A DNA stretch of 64,000 nucleotides from Diplodia intermedia (GCA_021495925.1 JAKEKT010000051.1:62001-126000), one strand, 5' to 3'. Shown: positions 33,382 to 44,828, numbered from the stretch's first letter. Numbers and translations: made by a program. Notes: generated from the letters alone by a model not told the origin.

Positions 33382-36300
33382 ATGGATCCAAACGACCACT
33401 TCCCCGCCTCGTCGCGCACCACGCGCCAGAAGACGCCTAATGACTCTGCATCCACTGCAGCCGTCACCTCTGCCCCATCCGCCTCCCGCTCGCCGCACGA
33501 CATGGCACCCCACAAGCCCGGTGCCCAACATGCTGCGAAGCACGCAAAAGGCGCCACGCCCGCGAAGCCGCCGTCCAAGCTCGCAGACGCCGAACGAGCT
33601 CCCCGGACTTCCAGCAAAGACAGCCTGAAGGTCAAGCAGCCCAAGAAGCCCGCCGAACAGTCCAAGCCCGACAGGAACGAAGAGGTGCCGCCTCCGCTTG
33701 TAGCTTTCAGCTTTGCTCCCGGCTAATCCGTTCTCGCAGCTGCTCAAAGTCTTCAGGTCCGACCTCGATAGCCTCCGCTCTCTCGTGACCTGCAAGATTT
33801 GCGACAGGCTCCTCTATGAGCCTTATGTCATCTCGTGCGGCCACACCTACTGCTACAGCGTGAGCAACAACAAAGTCCCACCTTGTCTTCACACATTGCT
33901 GACCTTCCCCGCAGTGCCTCTGCACGTGGTTCGTCAACAATAGGTCTCGCAAGACATGCCCCGATTGTAGGGCTATGGTGGTCCAGCCACCTGCACCCGC
34001 CTATCTGATTCGCGAGATGACCCAAATTTTCATAAACCGCGCCGAGCTTCATCCTGCCGGCGAGACCCAGGATCTCCACAAACAGTGGCAGAAGGAGGAA
34101 GCCGATCTCGTGCTCCAGGACAAGACCAACGATGACGTGCGGACTGGCGGCCTCTTCAAAGGCTGCTTCCGCGTGCGTCCCGAAGGAGGGTTGCGTGCTA
34201 TCCGCGATGAGGAAGACGGCGTTGACCGCTGCCCTATGTGTGCATGGGAACTCGAGGAAGGGGAGTGCGCGCAGTGCGGCCTCCAGTTCGATGACAACGG
34301 CACGTTGGCCTGGGGGAACAGTTTCGGCGGCTTCAGCGACATGGACGAAACCTCGGAACATGACATGTCCAGCGAGGACCTGGACGGCGACCTTGAGCTT
34401 GAAGACAATGAGGCTGACCTTGATCTTGACGGCTACGGCGACGAACTAGAAGACTGGCAGGATCAGTTCGACGACGACCATTCTTATGCCGTCAGGAGAT
34501 GGCTCGCGAACGAGGCGCTCGCCCGTCCGCAGCAACCCTTCGGCCTCGGTCCAACGCGCCGCCGCCCAGCCGCTCACAGTGCAGCTGGAAGTAGACGGCG
34601 CTCATACAGTGCCAGCATTGTTTCCGAGATTCTGACTGAGGACACTGAGATGGGCAACATCGAAGAAGAGGACGAAGATGAGGAAGATGGGGACTCTTCC
34701 ATGAATGACTTCATCGACGACGGAGAACCAGAGACCGTGTCTCAGAACACGCGGTCCCCCGACGGCGAAACCCCAACTCCGCCGTCTAACATGCGAGGCC
34801 GCCGCGTACGGCGTGTTGTCGAGTCGGAGTCGTCTTCCGGCGCCTCCCACCAGGCAGAAGATGATGAAGATGACAACGACGAGGGTCCAATAGCTCCAGG
34901 AAGAAGGCGCCTGCAGCATCCTCTATATCGGCCTCAATTTCAGCCGAACTTTCGCAGACGTCCAGTGGCGCCCTCTTCTTCAGCACCCGAGGATGTCGAC
35001 GTTGACCAAGACCTTGAAGAAGATACGCAGGCTTTGTTGTACGAGGACGGCTGGTCCCCGCTGGGACATGAGGGCGATGAAGAGTTAATGGAAGAGGATG
35101 ATGACAGCGATGGAGGAAGGACGACCGTTGGGTGGGAGCCGATTGCGAATTCCGTTGAACGATCTCACTTCGGTGGTTCTCTGACTCCTACTGCAGATAG
35201 ACCTACCGGCGCGATCCGTCCACCTTCCCGCACGGGCAATTCCCGAGTTCTTGACGGCTCCCGAGGCCTACGCCGACGTAGTTCGGTGCTATCGGCTGTT
35301 TCCAGCACCAACTACGAGGATGGAGAGGCGGACGATGATGACTCCGAGATTGATCGGGATGGAGACGCCAGCATGAGATCGCCTGCGGTGCGACCACGCG
35401 GTTCTAGGATGCGATTACGCAACGGCGTTGCTTCAACCGGCTCCAGGCCTCCTAGCAGCACTTTTTCGGCCGGGAACTCTGGGGAGAATGACACTGACGA
35501 CAACTCGGACGACACTGCAGCACCCGGTGCCCGTCGCCGGCCTCGTCTCAGGACCGAACGGCAAGAATATGATCCAAGGATTAGCTGGGCTTTTGCTCAA
35601 CACATGGCGGAGTTGCGAGATCTCAACCTTCAACGCCCCGACGCATTCCTAGATCACCTGGAACAATTGAGAGCTGCTACCCCCGTTACTCGTCCTCGAA
35701 CCTCGAATCGTAACCGCGCTGCTCCTTCGCCTCTTGCTACCCATCCCCAATTCTCACCTTTGTCCAATGGTCCGTTGCCCCCATTCTCGCCCCCATCGAA
35801 TGGGCCCGCCAGGCTTCGGACTCCCATCAATTTGAATTCAATGAGTGGATCATCCGCGCCGATGTCTCCGCGATCGGAAAGAAGTCTGGGATCAACGGGC
35901 CAAGCGTCTAGCTCCAGCAGTGATGTGAACGGCAATGCTTCACGGCGTACTCCGTCTGCCTCCGGGGCGAGCAGCGTCACGATCACCTCCGATTTTCCAG
36001 ATGCAGCAGAATCTAATCAAGGACCAGGGTCTCAGAATTGGCCAGGGCAACAAGAAGATATAACTGACAGTGCAAACACCCGTACACCTTCCTCGAATAG
36101 CAGGCGCAATTCTGGCACGTACCAAGGTCCGATTTCTCCCGGGCTCAACTTCGCCGCTCGCTTTCAGGCGCAGCAAAACCGTAACCCCTGGAATCCATTT
36201 GTACCGTTAAGTCCCATAAGGCCAAGACAGTCGGTCCAACGTCTCCGAGACCAGTCATCTACTGCTACTCTGCGTCCTCGAAACTCGCAACGGGGCCTTC

Positions 36301-36827
36301 GCCAACAGCCTTCTCAAACCAGCGTGAGAGATGGCAACACTTCTACCCCACATGTCAGGCAACAAAACTCGCGTGTCAATCTTCGATCTCAGCCGTCGCA
36401 GCAACGCCTGTCAAATCAAGCCTCTACACGAACTCTGAGGGCGAACAATCCTGCCGTCATGCACCAGTCGAATGCCTCAACTTCCAGCGTTGGTTCTAAT
36501 GGTTCTCAGCGCTCTAGACTCACGGAAGAGGAGCGTCTTAGCCGAGCCCGCGAGCTCGTCATCAGTAGGCAGCAGGCTCTTCAGGGAGGCGGCACCAATC
36601 CGTTTGCTGCTGGACGAAGGCAGACAACCCCCGGCCAGAGCAGCAATGCTTCGACTCCAGGAAGTGTCCGGAGTCAATACAGTGTTAGCACCGCACAGTC
36701 TCTTGGATCGTCCAGCGCGGCTTCCCTATCTCAACAGTCCATGCCTCCGCAGATGCCGCACCCGCAGCCTACCCTTGGCCGTCGGAGGAGCAATCGCAAC
36801 GTCGGAGCTCCTCCTGGCGCATTTGTA

Positions 36828-36865
<38 letters not shown>

Positions 36866-37025
36866 ACAGCAGCAGCAGCAACAGCAACAGCCGTCTACAA
36901 ACACTAATGCATTCATCCGTGCTCGAAGCGGATCCATTCCCGGCGTCTCTGCTTATGGCTATGAACGAGGCGTCTCAGCCGGCTCAGATGGTATCACTGC
37001 TGGTGGCAGTAATGCGTATTATTGA
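33382..37025 (+). CDS. RING-finger protein with long disordered polyQ tail
   Basis: Exons 33382-33684, 33740-33859 and 33915-37025 give 1,177 residues. A basic Lys/Ala/Pro region (1-100) precedes a C3HC4 RING: C119-x2-C122, C134-x-H136-x2-C139, then CLCTWFV and KTCPDCR on the next exon. One intron falls inside the RING. A second Cys cluster (CPMCAWELEEGECAQCGLQF, about 245-265) may bind another zinc. The remaining 900 residues are acidic Glu/Asp stretches followed by Ser/Asn/Gln/Arg-rich disorder and a 21-glutamine run near the C-terminus. The RING suggests E3 ubiquitin ligase activity. Domain layout resembles poorly studied fungal nuclear RING proteins, and no substrate can be named. The ATG at 33382 is the first in frame before the basic region. 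Confidence 0.85.
36828..36890 (+). repeat. CAG/CAA polyglutamine tract, 21 codons
   Basis: Twenty-one consecutive glutamine codons, mostly CAG with scattered CAA, near the C-terminus of the RING protein. Such tracts vary in length between strains. The mixture of codons would slow slippage. Confidence 0.95.
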
Positions 37026-37665
37026 TTTCAGTATCATACTCACTTCCATTGCTTCCCTTTGGTTTTTCTTTTGGCAGTCTACCTTGCTGCACAAACGAAC
37101 ATGCAAAACACAGAATGACTAGAGCATGATGGCCACGCTGGCCTGGGATCTCTCTTTTCCTTCTTTCTGATGATTCACGACGGTAATGCACTGCGGGTCT
37201 GGGACAGCATGGGGTCTCTTTTGTTTAGTTTTGCATGGGCTCTCGGCGTTTGTTCATACCACGAATCTCTTTCTGCGGGGTTTCTTGCTGCAAATCCATT
37301 TCCCTGGCGGTTTGTGGCTCTCAGACTGCGATGTAGGCTTCTTATTCTCCATTTCCGAGCGTGGCGTCATAGCCAAGGGGCCGGTATCACCCTCCCCCTT
37401 GACGGGTTCTCGGCCTTTTGATAGCTCGACGAAACAATTGAGCATTCTGTCGGATCACATTCGTGGATTCCATAGCCTCTGCAACAACGTGTTTCGACGC
37501 TTTCAGTTTTGTGCAACGAGCCGAGGCGGCGAAAAGTAAGCAGGTAGTGAACAAGTCGTCGCCTGCGTCTCGTCCATGCTGCATGTATACGCAACGTAGA
37601 GCTGGTATGGTATTACATGTTACCAATTACTGAGCGGCTCACCTCCTCGATCGATAAGGAGTATT
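37026..37665. other. Convergent 3' intergenic region
   Basis: 640 bases between the stops of the RING gene (+) and the TIM-barrel gene (-). The frames at 37170-37539 are short and show no similarity to known proteins. Nothing else is seen. Confidence 0.5.
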
Positions 37666-38763
37666 TCACCCAACGCAGGCCTCGAGGAGCTTCCGGTGCG
37701 ACTCCATGGCTTTCTTTGAGTACTCGTGCAGGTCATAGTTCCGCCCCTTACCGTCCGGGCCGCCATCGAAGACCTCGTAGGAAAACCAGCCTCTAAATCC
37801 GGTCTTCAAGATTGCCTTGGCTACGTCGGCAACGGGCAGGTATCCTCCATCGAACGGAAGTGGCCTGAAGTCATGGCTCCACCGCCCTCGTGGACGAGTG
37901 CCCGATTCATCGGCATTCTTGCTAAGAGGCTGCTGTGGCTTGTAGGCATCCGAGATCTGCAAGAGGTAGATCTTGTCCTTGGGTACGGTATTGGCTAGCT
38001 CACCCAGGCTCCTGTGGAACCTCTTCTCCAACTCGTCCTTTGATGCTCCTTCCAGCAGGCCAGACTCGGTGGTCGGATCGGCCCATTCTCCACCGGCGGT
38101 CTGGAAAGTGTCGAGGCATAGGCCGACGTTGGGCCTATCAACCTTCCTGACAATGTCCCAGACATCCTTCCAATCCGGAGCGTGAGTCGACCAACACCAA
38201 TTCTCGTAAGCGACTCGGAAGTTCTTTTCGACCAGTATGTCGGCGAGCTCACGGAGGTCAGACACGAAGCGATCGCGGTCGAGGCCGATCTTATCTTCTG
38301 GAGTATCAGAAGACCCGACCTGGGTATAATTAGCACGTCTTTGCTGATTCTCGTCGGTGCGCTAGCGACTTACCTGCAGCATATCGCAGCCGCAAGCGTC
38401 CATGATTCCGAGCCAGCCTCTGACTCTCTCGAAAGCGTCCTTGCGCTCCGGGGAGCCTTCGGACCAGCCTTCAAAGTTGGCGAATGGCTGCAGCATCAGG
38501 ATCTTGAGGCCCTTTGCATCGGTCTGTGCCTTGATGGCCTTGGCCGTGGTGCAGAGGTCATCCCAGTCCTTCGGGCCAACGTCTTTCTTCAAATACAGCT
38601 TGGCGAACTCGAGAATGTCGGGCATGGAAAGCTCAATGGCTTGGAACCCGGCAGCGGAGATGGCATCGAGCTTCTTTGGCAGCGTGTGCTCGGGGCTGCA
38701 GCCAATGGAGCAGGTTGCGTAGGATGTGGGAATTGTGTGGAAGGAGTCGAGAGATAGCGACAT
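37666..38763 (-). CDS. Xylose isomerase-like TIM barrel, 3-dehydroshikimate dehydratase-like
   Basis: Exons 38763-38374 and 38319-37666 give 347 residues; the 54-base intron has a GCTAAT branch. The start SYATCSIGCSPEHTLPKKLD, the core ILMLQPFANFEGW, and VAYENWCWS...PNVGLCLDTF...RGWFSYEVFD are the alternating strand/helix pattern of the AP-endonuclease-2/xylose-isomerase-like family. The metal ligands are expected at E of YENW, D of CLDT, a His in the SHDFRPLPFDGGYLP loop and E of YEVF. Fungal members of this group include the quinate-pathway 3-dehydroshikimate dehydratase (qa-4/QutC), which makes protocatechuate. Divergent position beside DAHP synthase (589 bases apart) fits a link to shikimate chemistry. 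Other sugar isomerase or epimerase functions remain possible, so the specific activity is tentative. Confidence 0.72.
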
Positions 38764-39352
38764 GGTGCTATTTCTTGCAGTGTGACGGCGACGGCGGAAA
38801 GGTCAGGCCGAAGCTGCGGAGAATGCAGAAGTTGCTTGGGGACGGGGTGCGCGGGTGGTGCGGATTAATATCGTCCAACAACAGCTCGATGAGTTCATAG
38901 GCGGCAAGTGACGTAAGTAGGTAGAGCACCTGCAGTGGCCCGGCTGCGGGCACGGGCGGATTGCGCGCACCTAGCCCGCGCCTGCGGGAGCGTCACTCTT
39001 TCGTCGCGATGCAGTCAAGGTGGTGCGGAGGCATGATGCAATGCCGCGCAGCAATTGTGGAAGGAGCGAGCGGCGCAGTGCCCGGTGTGTAATGAGCGTG
39101 TTCGGAGTGGAGGGGCGGAGGGGCGGAGGGGTGCACGGGCGGAGGGGCGCGCGCGCGCAGGGATGTGAGATCTGGGCTGACTTTTTGGTGCGGCCAGAGC
39201 GCCCGTGCGTCCATTTCGAAGTGTTACTCATTCGTGAGTCGAGAGCCACCCGCCCTTTTCACCCTCGCACAGCACACAAACAATAGCTTTTCGAGCGCCG
39301 CAATCTTCAGCGTCTCTTCCCCCGGCCGTACTTTCCCACCTGATAGCCCACA
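38764..39352. promoter_or_regulatory. Bidirectional promoter, TIM barrel / DAHP synthase
   Basis: 589 bases between two divergent ATGs. It contains the GC-rich AGGGG repeat described separately, an alternating GCGCGCGCGC run right after it (about 39147-39158), and a CT-rich leader before 39353. Confidence 0.5.
39109..39148. repeat. GGAGGGGC direct repeats (four AGGGG cores)
   Basis: The 8-base unit GGAGGGGC occurs at 39109 and 39117, as GGAGGGGT at 39125, and again at 39141. Each copy contains AGGGG, the stress-response-element core, so the array may be regulatory rather than inert. Confidence 0.8.
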
Positions 39353-40611
39353 ATGGCTGGCCAGGTACGTCCCACCTTGGCGCAGGCTGTGCCGCGTCTC
39401 TACTCCAGCGCCGCGACTGACCGCACCGCGCCGCCAGTTCTACATAGAAAACAAGAATGTCGGCGACAAGAACAACTCCGAGGACTGGCGCATCCGCGGC
39501 TACAATCCTCTGACGCCGCCCGACTTGCTCCAGCACGAGATCAAGCAGACGCAGAAGTCGAAAGACACGGTCCTTGCCGGCCGCAATGAAGCCGTCGAGA
39601 TTGTCCAAGGCCGTGACGAGAAGAAGCGCATGCTCGTCGTCATTGGCCCCTGCTCCATCCACGACCCGCAGATGGCTCTCGAATACTGTGACCGTCTGCT
39701 GAAGCTGAAGGAAAAGCACAGGGACGAGCTGCTCATCGTCATGCGCTCCTACCTCGAGAAGCCCCGCACCACCGTGGGTTGGAAGGGCCTGATCAACGAC
39801 CCCGACATCGACAACTCTTTCCAGATTAATAAGGGCCTTAGGATATCGCGCCAGCTCTTCGTCGACCTGACCGAGCGTGGGATGCCTATTGCGAGCGAGA
39901 TGCTGGATACAATCTCTCCGCAGTTCCTGGCCGATCTGCTGAGTGTGGGCGCCGTGGGCGCGAGGACGACCGAGAGCCAGCTGCACCGTGAGCTTGCATC
40001 CGGTCTGTCCTTCCCTGTCGGCTTCAAGAACGGCACCGACGGCACCCTCGGCGTTTCCATTGACGCGATTGGCGCCGTCAAGCATCCCCACCATTTCCTG
40101 TCGGTCACCAAGCCCGGCGTTGTGGCCATTGTCGGGACCGTGGGCAACGAAGACTGCTTTGTCATTCTGCGCGGCGGGTCCAAGGGCACCAACTACGATG
40201 CAAAGAGCATCCAGGAGGCGAAGCAGAAGCTGCTGGAGAAGAACACCAACCCGCGCGTCATGGTCGACTGCAGCCACGGCAATTCGGAGAAGAACCACAA
40301 GAATCAGCCCAAGGTCGCGCACGCCTTGGCCGAGCAGATTGCTGCGGGCGAGGAGGCGATCATGGGCGTCATGATCGAGAGCAACATTCACGAGGGTACG
40401 CTGGACGGCATATCTCACTCTTGCAGGGGCGCTGACGTTTTCCATTGCAGGCAGCCAGAAGGTTCCCAAAGAGGGCCGTGCTGGGCTGAAGTACGGCGTC
40501 TCCATCACCGATGCCTGCATTGGCTGGGAGGACACGGAGCAGGTGCTCGAGGAGCTCGCGAACGCCGTGAAGCAGCGCAGGCAGGCTCTTGGCGCCGATG
40601 GCCAGGCCTAG
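39353..40611 (+). CDS. aro: 3-deoxy-D-arabino-heptulosonate-7-phosphate (DAHP) synthase
   Basis: Exons 39353-39364 (MAGQ only), 39438-40395 and 40451-40611 give 376 residues, the usual length of class I fungal enzymes. The enzyme condenses phosphoenolpyruvate and erythrose 4-phosphate in the first shikimate step and is cytosolic. Hallmarks are DWRIRGYNPLTPPDLLQHE, VIGPCSIHDPQMALEY, RTTVGWKGLINDP, GARTTESQLHRELASGLSF, GFKNGTDGTLGVS, VDCSHGNSEKNHKNQPKV and AGLKYGVSITDACIGWEDTE. Fungi have phenylalanine- and tyrosine-inhibited isozymes (Aro3/Aro4 type); the sequence alone does not decide which this is. The first intron follows a 12-base exon, as in many relatives. It diverges from a dehydroshikimate dehydratase-like gene. 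Confidence 0.95.
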
Positions 40612-42967
40612 ACGCACCGTTTTGTGTCGGATCTGGACATTTCTCTTGGAGCTGGTACATAAAACGGCCAGAGTTCCCGCTCGAGAGTCTGGCGTTTTCT
40701 GGATTGGGAAACAAAAAAAATATCCCCTAGCGCATGCTTTGTTGAGCACGGCTGATGCAATGAAATCCCGAACGTTTCTTCCGGCGGGCTCGTTCTGACA
40801 GTGAGGCTGGTGTCTGTCGACCCCTTCGGCCATGTACTCATGCATGCGAGGTTGGCTGGGCTGAAGCCCAGTGCCAATTGGTATGGACTGGACAGCTGAA
40901 GCGCCCACTTGTCCCGTCGCCGGCCGTGTTTCAAGCCAGCTTCACGTCCCCCTTCACCGTCGCCGGAGGCAAGAATAGCAGCAGTTCCCCACGCGTGCAC
41001 TTCGGCACGTCAGCGCATCCACAACCCGCGTAAGCCTGCCAGCAATAGAGCAAATGCTCCGCAAGGCTGAGGCGGAGTGCCTGCTGGCCCCGGGTTCCAC
41101 AGCGTTGGGCTGCCGATGATAACGGCGTGGGCTGCCGCCGCCGGCCCAATCGCCCGAATCTTTTTGTCAAGGTACTGATTATCCGGTGTGGGTGGATTGG
41201 CGCTCAGCGCAAGGCTGAACGTTTGGAGCGAAGAGATCACCATCAAGCGCTCAATGCGGCAAGCGATGCCAGGGATCATGGTCTGTTTCTGCCCGTCTTC
41301 CAGAAGCTCATCGCTCGATCGTTGCAACGAACCCACCACCAGCCGGCCGGCGGCTGCTCGCACGTCAGGCTGCGTTTGCTGCGCCGCGAGAAGGGAGGAG
41401 CGTGCACGCCGCTCCATCGCCGCGCCCGCCTCATTTGCAATCACGAGCGCTTCGTCACGTTGGTGGTAGCGAGGACGGCGATCAGTGGGTCTCTGCTGCC
41501 TGCACGCGTGCGTGGCCGAAGCCTTCTGGAAACCTACCACTTTCGAGTTTGCACGAGCATGCTCCCCACGGCACTAGGCCGATGACATGGATCCATGCTG
41601 CACACCCCCCACCACGGCGGTTGGAGCTCAAGCACCGTTGCCTTGTGTCTCAGGAACCGTGCGGGCGTCTCGGTGAGCGCAGCGTGCATTTGCCACCGCC
41701 ATAGCCATCTCGAAGGAGTCTCCTACAGCAATCACTTCGCCCCGAAATGCCCGCCAACAGCAAGCAGGACCGTGGCCTCCGGCACCAGCATCAGATGCCA
41801 TTGCAGAGCCGCGATCCTGCTAGAGCCACGGATAGCTACGAAGTCTACAACGAGACGCGTGACGGCCCAGAGCAGGGCGATATTGCGCGCCTTGCGGACT
41901 CCTTCTCCCTGCTCCAGTCAGCAAAAGCAATAAGCACTAAGGCAAGGTCCGGGGAAAGCGCTTTGTCGCCCGCTTGCTCTGAAGATTTTTTTCCTTTCCC
42001 TCTCCTCCGGCCATGCCGGGGCTGCAGCTGCGCGTGGTGCCCGCGAAGTGTTTGGCATGCGGTCTGCCTCGTTGCCGCAGTCGTCTCGACACAGCACGCC
42101 AAGATGAAAATTTGACTCGGGTTGCACAGAGGGGACGCGCAGGGCGCAGTCCCACGCGGCTGCACTTCTGGAGGGACGGCCAGCCACAGCGCGCGATCTT
42201 CAGGGCCACGCCACGACAACGCACCCTCTTACGCTCTCGGTCCTTGCAGACGCGCCCGCTCAGCGCTACCGCCGCTGCCCCGACACCTACGCTGCAAGCC
42301 ATGGCCCTGGGAAACATGCATGCCGTCCGGTTGGCTGACTTGAGCTGGCCCTCCCGCGCCCCGACACCATCACCACCCTGTCCGCACGGTCGACAGCACC
42401 GGACGCCATGGAGTCGGCGCAAGAAGGCAACCGCCCTGCGACAGGCAGCCAAGATGCAGACTATGTTTTATCTGCCCCTCATGGGCCATCGCGTAGGCAT
42501 AAAAAGCTAGGCCTGGCATCGTTTGACCTTTGGCAATCGCCTCTCTACCTCAGCCAGTCCGCGTCTCCGTGCTTCGTTCTTCTTGACGACCCCTCTGCCA
42601 CTTGCTTGTTGCAACCTTCGATTCCGTCTCTACCTCCCTGCACCGCCTTCCGAATCTCGTGGCTTGGGCCACAGGTACCGGGCATCTGCAGCTTGTACGA
42701 CGCACATCTTACCAGCGCCTCTCTCGTCAGCCCTGTACAGCCGTTCCAACTTCGCCGAGAAAGCTATAAAGCCGCCCGGCCATATTGTCGAGCTGTATCC
42801 GCGGCTGTGACAAGCTCCCACCCACCTGCCTGCCTCGAATCCCATGCGCTGCTCAGTCATCTTCCCATCGTCTTCTTTTACGCGGTTGACTCACCTGGTG
42901 GCGCCGGTCCACCATCGCTGGCAGTTTTGAGAGTTGCCCAGCGGCTCTCAAGCCTCCATCTTCCACC
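40612..42967. other. Gene-poor stretch, no confident gene
   Basis: 2.36 kb without a recognisable protein. Open frames occur on both strands (for example 41127-41585 and 41747-42115), but none has family similarity, and GC richness makes such frames common. TATA-like words occur at about 42493 (CATAAAAAG) and 42765 (CTATAAAG); the second is about 200 bases before the ATG at 42968. A rapidly evolving gene or non-coding RNA cannot be excluded. Confidence 0.45.
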
Positions 42968-43606
42968 ATGGCTTGCCCAATCCACAGCCCTTCGGAGTCG
43001 ACCACGTTGGACGCCCCGGAGTACCCGCCCGATGCCTGCATGAGATGCTGCCAGCAGGAACCCGAAGAATGCCATGGGCATCCCCAGTGCCTGGACCTGG
43101 ACGCGGACGCTCATGGAGCCGTCGCAAGAAGGGACCCCTTCCAGCAGGGCCCTGGCGCCGTTCATTGGTCGGCCACCGGCAACGAACACGAAGCCACCAA
43201 GCCTGGCGCAGAAGGTTGCTCAACTGGGGGCTGTCGTGCCTTTGATGACAGCAGTGAGATCTATCTCCCCGTTACCGAGCCGAGACATCCTTCTGACGTC
43301 CCGGCAGGTTCTACCGGCTCGCAGGCCCTTGATACGCCCAGCTCTTCGTCTGATGAGGACTTTGCTACCTCCTGCCTGCCGCGTCGCGATGCAATCTCTC
43401 AAGGGTCGGACATGATTGCCATCAGTGATGACGGCTATGCCACAGCCACAGGGGCCAGCTCCGGCTACGCTGACACTACTTCGGACGCTGTCCATGAACG
43501 CTTCCTGGCATGCGATGGCCCGTGGTCGACGTACAACCGCAGACTCGAGCTTCCGGGCTACGATAACGATGATGACCATGGGGCTGTTGCACCTTACGTG
43601 GGGTAG
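42968..43606 (+). CDS. Hypothetical orphan protein
   Basis: Uninterrupted 212-codon frame. The ATG is in good context (CACCATGG) and lies about 200 bases after a TATA-like CTATAAAG. The product is Cys-rich at the start (CMRCCQQEPEECHGHPQC), then acidic and Ser/Thr/Gly-rich (SSSSDEDFATSC; GYATATGASSGYADTTSD), with no signal peptide or membrane segment. Composition differs from the Arg-rich spurious frames nearby, which is the main argument for coding. I do not recognise it. It could be lineage-specific or part of a larger spliced gene starting upstream. Confidence 0.38.
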   Translation: MACPIHSPSESTTLDAPEYPPDACMRCCQQEPEECHGHPQCLDLDADAHGAVARRDPFQQGPGAVHWSATGNEHEATKPGAEGCSTGGCRAFDDSSEIYLPVTEPRHPSDVPAGSTGSQALDTPSSSSDEDFATSCLPRRDAISQGSDMIAISDDGYATATGASSGYADTTSDAVHERFLACDGPWSTYNRRLELPGYDNDDDHGAVAPYVG

Positions 43607-44104
43607 GAAAATGCCTCTTACCAGACGAGCAGTACAACTCTTCTTACTCCGACGCGCTGCCACGGAAAGGGGGTTGTGACGTGGAACAGCGAAGCGCCAT
43701 GTCGGATACGTGTGATTTCAGATGCTTCTTCGGGCTGCTCGACGGCTGGATCTCCCCAGCCGTACTGCTGATGATTCATCCGGTGGGAAGCAAAAAAAGC
43801 GGTACAGTTAGCCTATTGAATTTTATCCTTTCCCTGTTCCTCTTTCCGCCTCTTCGTACATGGTCCGGACGCAGATGCGCCCAGACGCGACCAGATGTTG
43901 GGATCGACTGCCTCCACAGGCATGGTGCAATGTCCATCGGGCAGATGTGATGGTTTCCCCGCGTTCTAGGTAGTGGGCAGGATCGCCGGCGCAATGCTTG
44001 GCCGAGAAGCGAGCCAAGAAACGACGCCGTCTTGCATTCGCCGAGGCATCACCGCTTCCCATTCCAACCCTTCCCTAACGGCAAAGCCATCGCCGCGCCA
44101 ACGA
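43607..44104. other. Intergenic region
   Basis: 498 bases between the possible orphan gene and the LYR gene on the same strand. No motif or coding segment was recognised. Confidence 0.4.
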
Positions 44105-44511
44105 ATGCCGAGATACTCGGGACTGCAGAGAGACGTCCTGTCTCTCTATCGACAGTGTCTGAGGGTTGCCCGTGCGAAGCCTCAGGTAAGCTTCCATTGA
44201 TGCATCGATGACGTTGCTGACCCTTGGCCGGGCGCAGGAGACAAGGAAACACTTTGAGCAGTTTGCAAGGTCAGTGCACGCGTATGCTGCAGGGAGAGGG
44301 GCAATCATTCGCGACAGCATCTCGTGGTTGAACCACTCGCCTTCTTCCCGTTGACTAAAGGTGCAGTGCACTGACACAGCGTAGACAGGAGTTTGAAAAG
44401 AGCCTTGCCCTCGAGAAGCGAGACTTCGGCGCGATCGAGTACATGCTGCGCAGGGGCCACAGGCAGCTGGAGATTTACGAAGACCCCGGCATTAGAGACA
44501 TTCATCGATAG
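44105..44511 (+). CDS. SDH6: Succinate dehydrogenase assembly factor 1 (SDHAF1/Sdh6), LYR protein
   Basis: Three exons, 44105-44185, 44238-44269 (32 bases) and 44385-44511, give 79 residues. The start MPRYSGLQRDVLSLYRQCLR contains the L-Y-R tripeptide of the mitochondrial LYR/complex I LYR family. ETRKHFEQFARQEFEKSLAL and KRDFGAIEYMLRRGHRQLEI follow. The three-helix fold and the short R-D-F-x-x-I-E-Y block match Sdh6/SDHAF1, which helps insert iron-sulphur clusters into the Sdh2 subunit of complex II in the matrix. Splice sites are GTAAGC/GCGCAG and GTCAGT/GCGTAG; both keep the frame. The next three bases after the second acceptor (ACAG) offer a competing AG that would break the frame. No cleavable presequence is evident, as is usual for these proteins. 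Confidence 0.9.
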
Positions 44512-44806
44512 AAATGGAACTGGCGTTCGGATGAATCAAGAGCTCGCGGGGGTGGCGCGATGCGCGTTCACGTGACCCGGTCTTGGCAAAGAAGGTGCTA
44601 GAGAGGTCTGGATCTGGATCGGTGAACACCCCAGAACAATCGTGAGACTTCCAGCAGGCACGCCAAATCTTGTGCAGGCCTCAGAACCGCCACGGCCATT
44701 CACGCTCCTGCTCTCAGCTTCTGGATCCGTCTCGAACCTGCCGCCGGGCTTCGTAGAGCAACGCGACTTTCGTCATGATGCGGCTGCCTGTGCAACGCTT
44801 CGCATT

Positions 44807-44814
44807 TTCTAGAA
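44807..44814. promoter_or_regulatory. Heat-shock element core TTCTAGAA
   Basis: TTC and GAA units in tail-to-tail array with two-base spacing (nTTCnnGAAn), the core binding site of heat-shock factor. It lies 15 bases before a TATA box and 80-90 bases before a small heat-shock protein gene, so the assignment is well supported by context. Confidence 0.75.
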
Positions 44815-44828
44815 ACGGCCGCAGCGTC

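Noticed and set aside
36731..36937. Poly-cysteine frame opposite the polyQ tract
   Set aside because: Antisense reading of CAG repeats.
39228..40535. 435-codon minus-strand frame opposite DAHP synthase
   Set aside because: Shadow of a strongly conserved enzyme on the plus strand.
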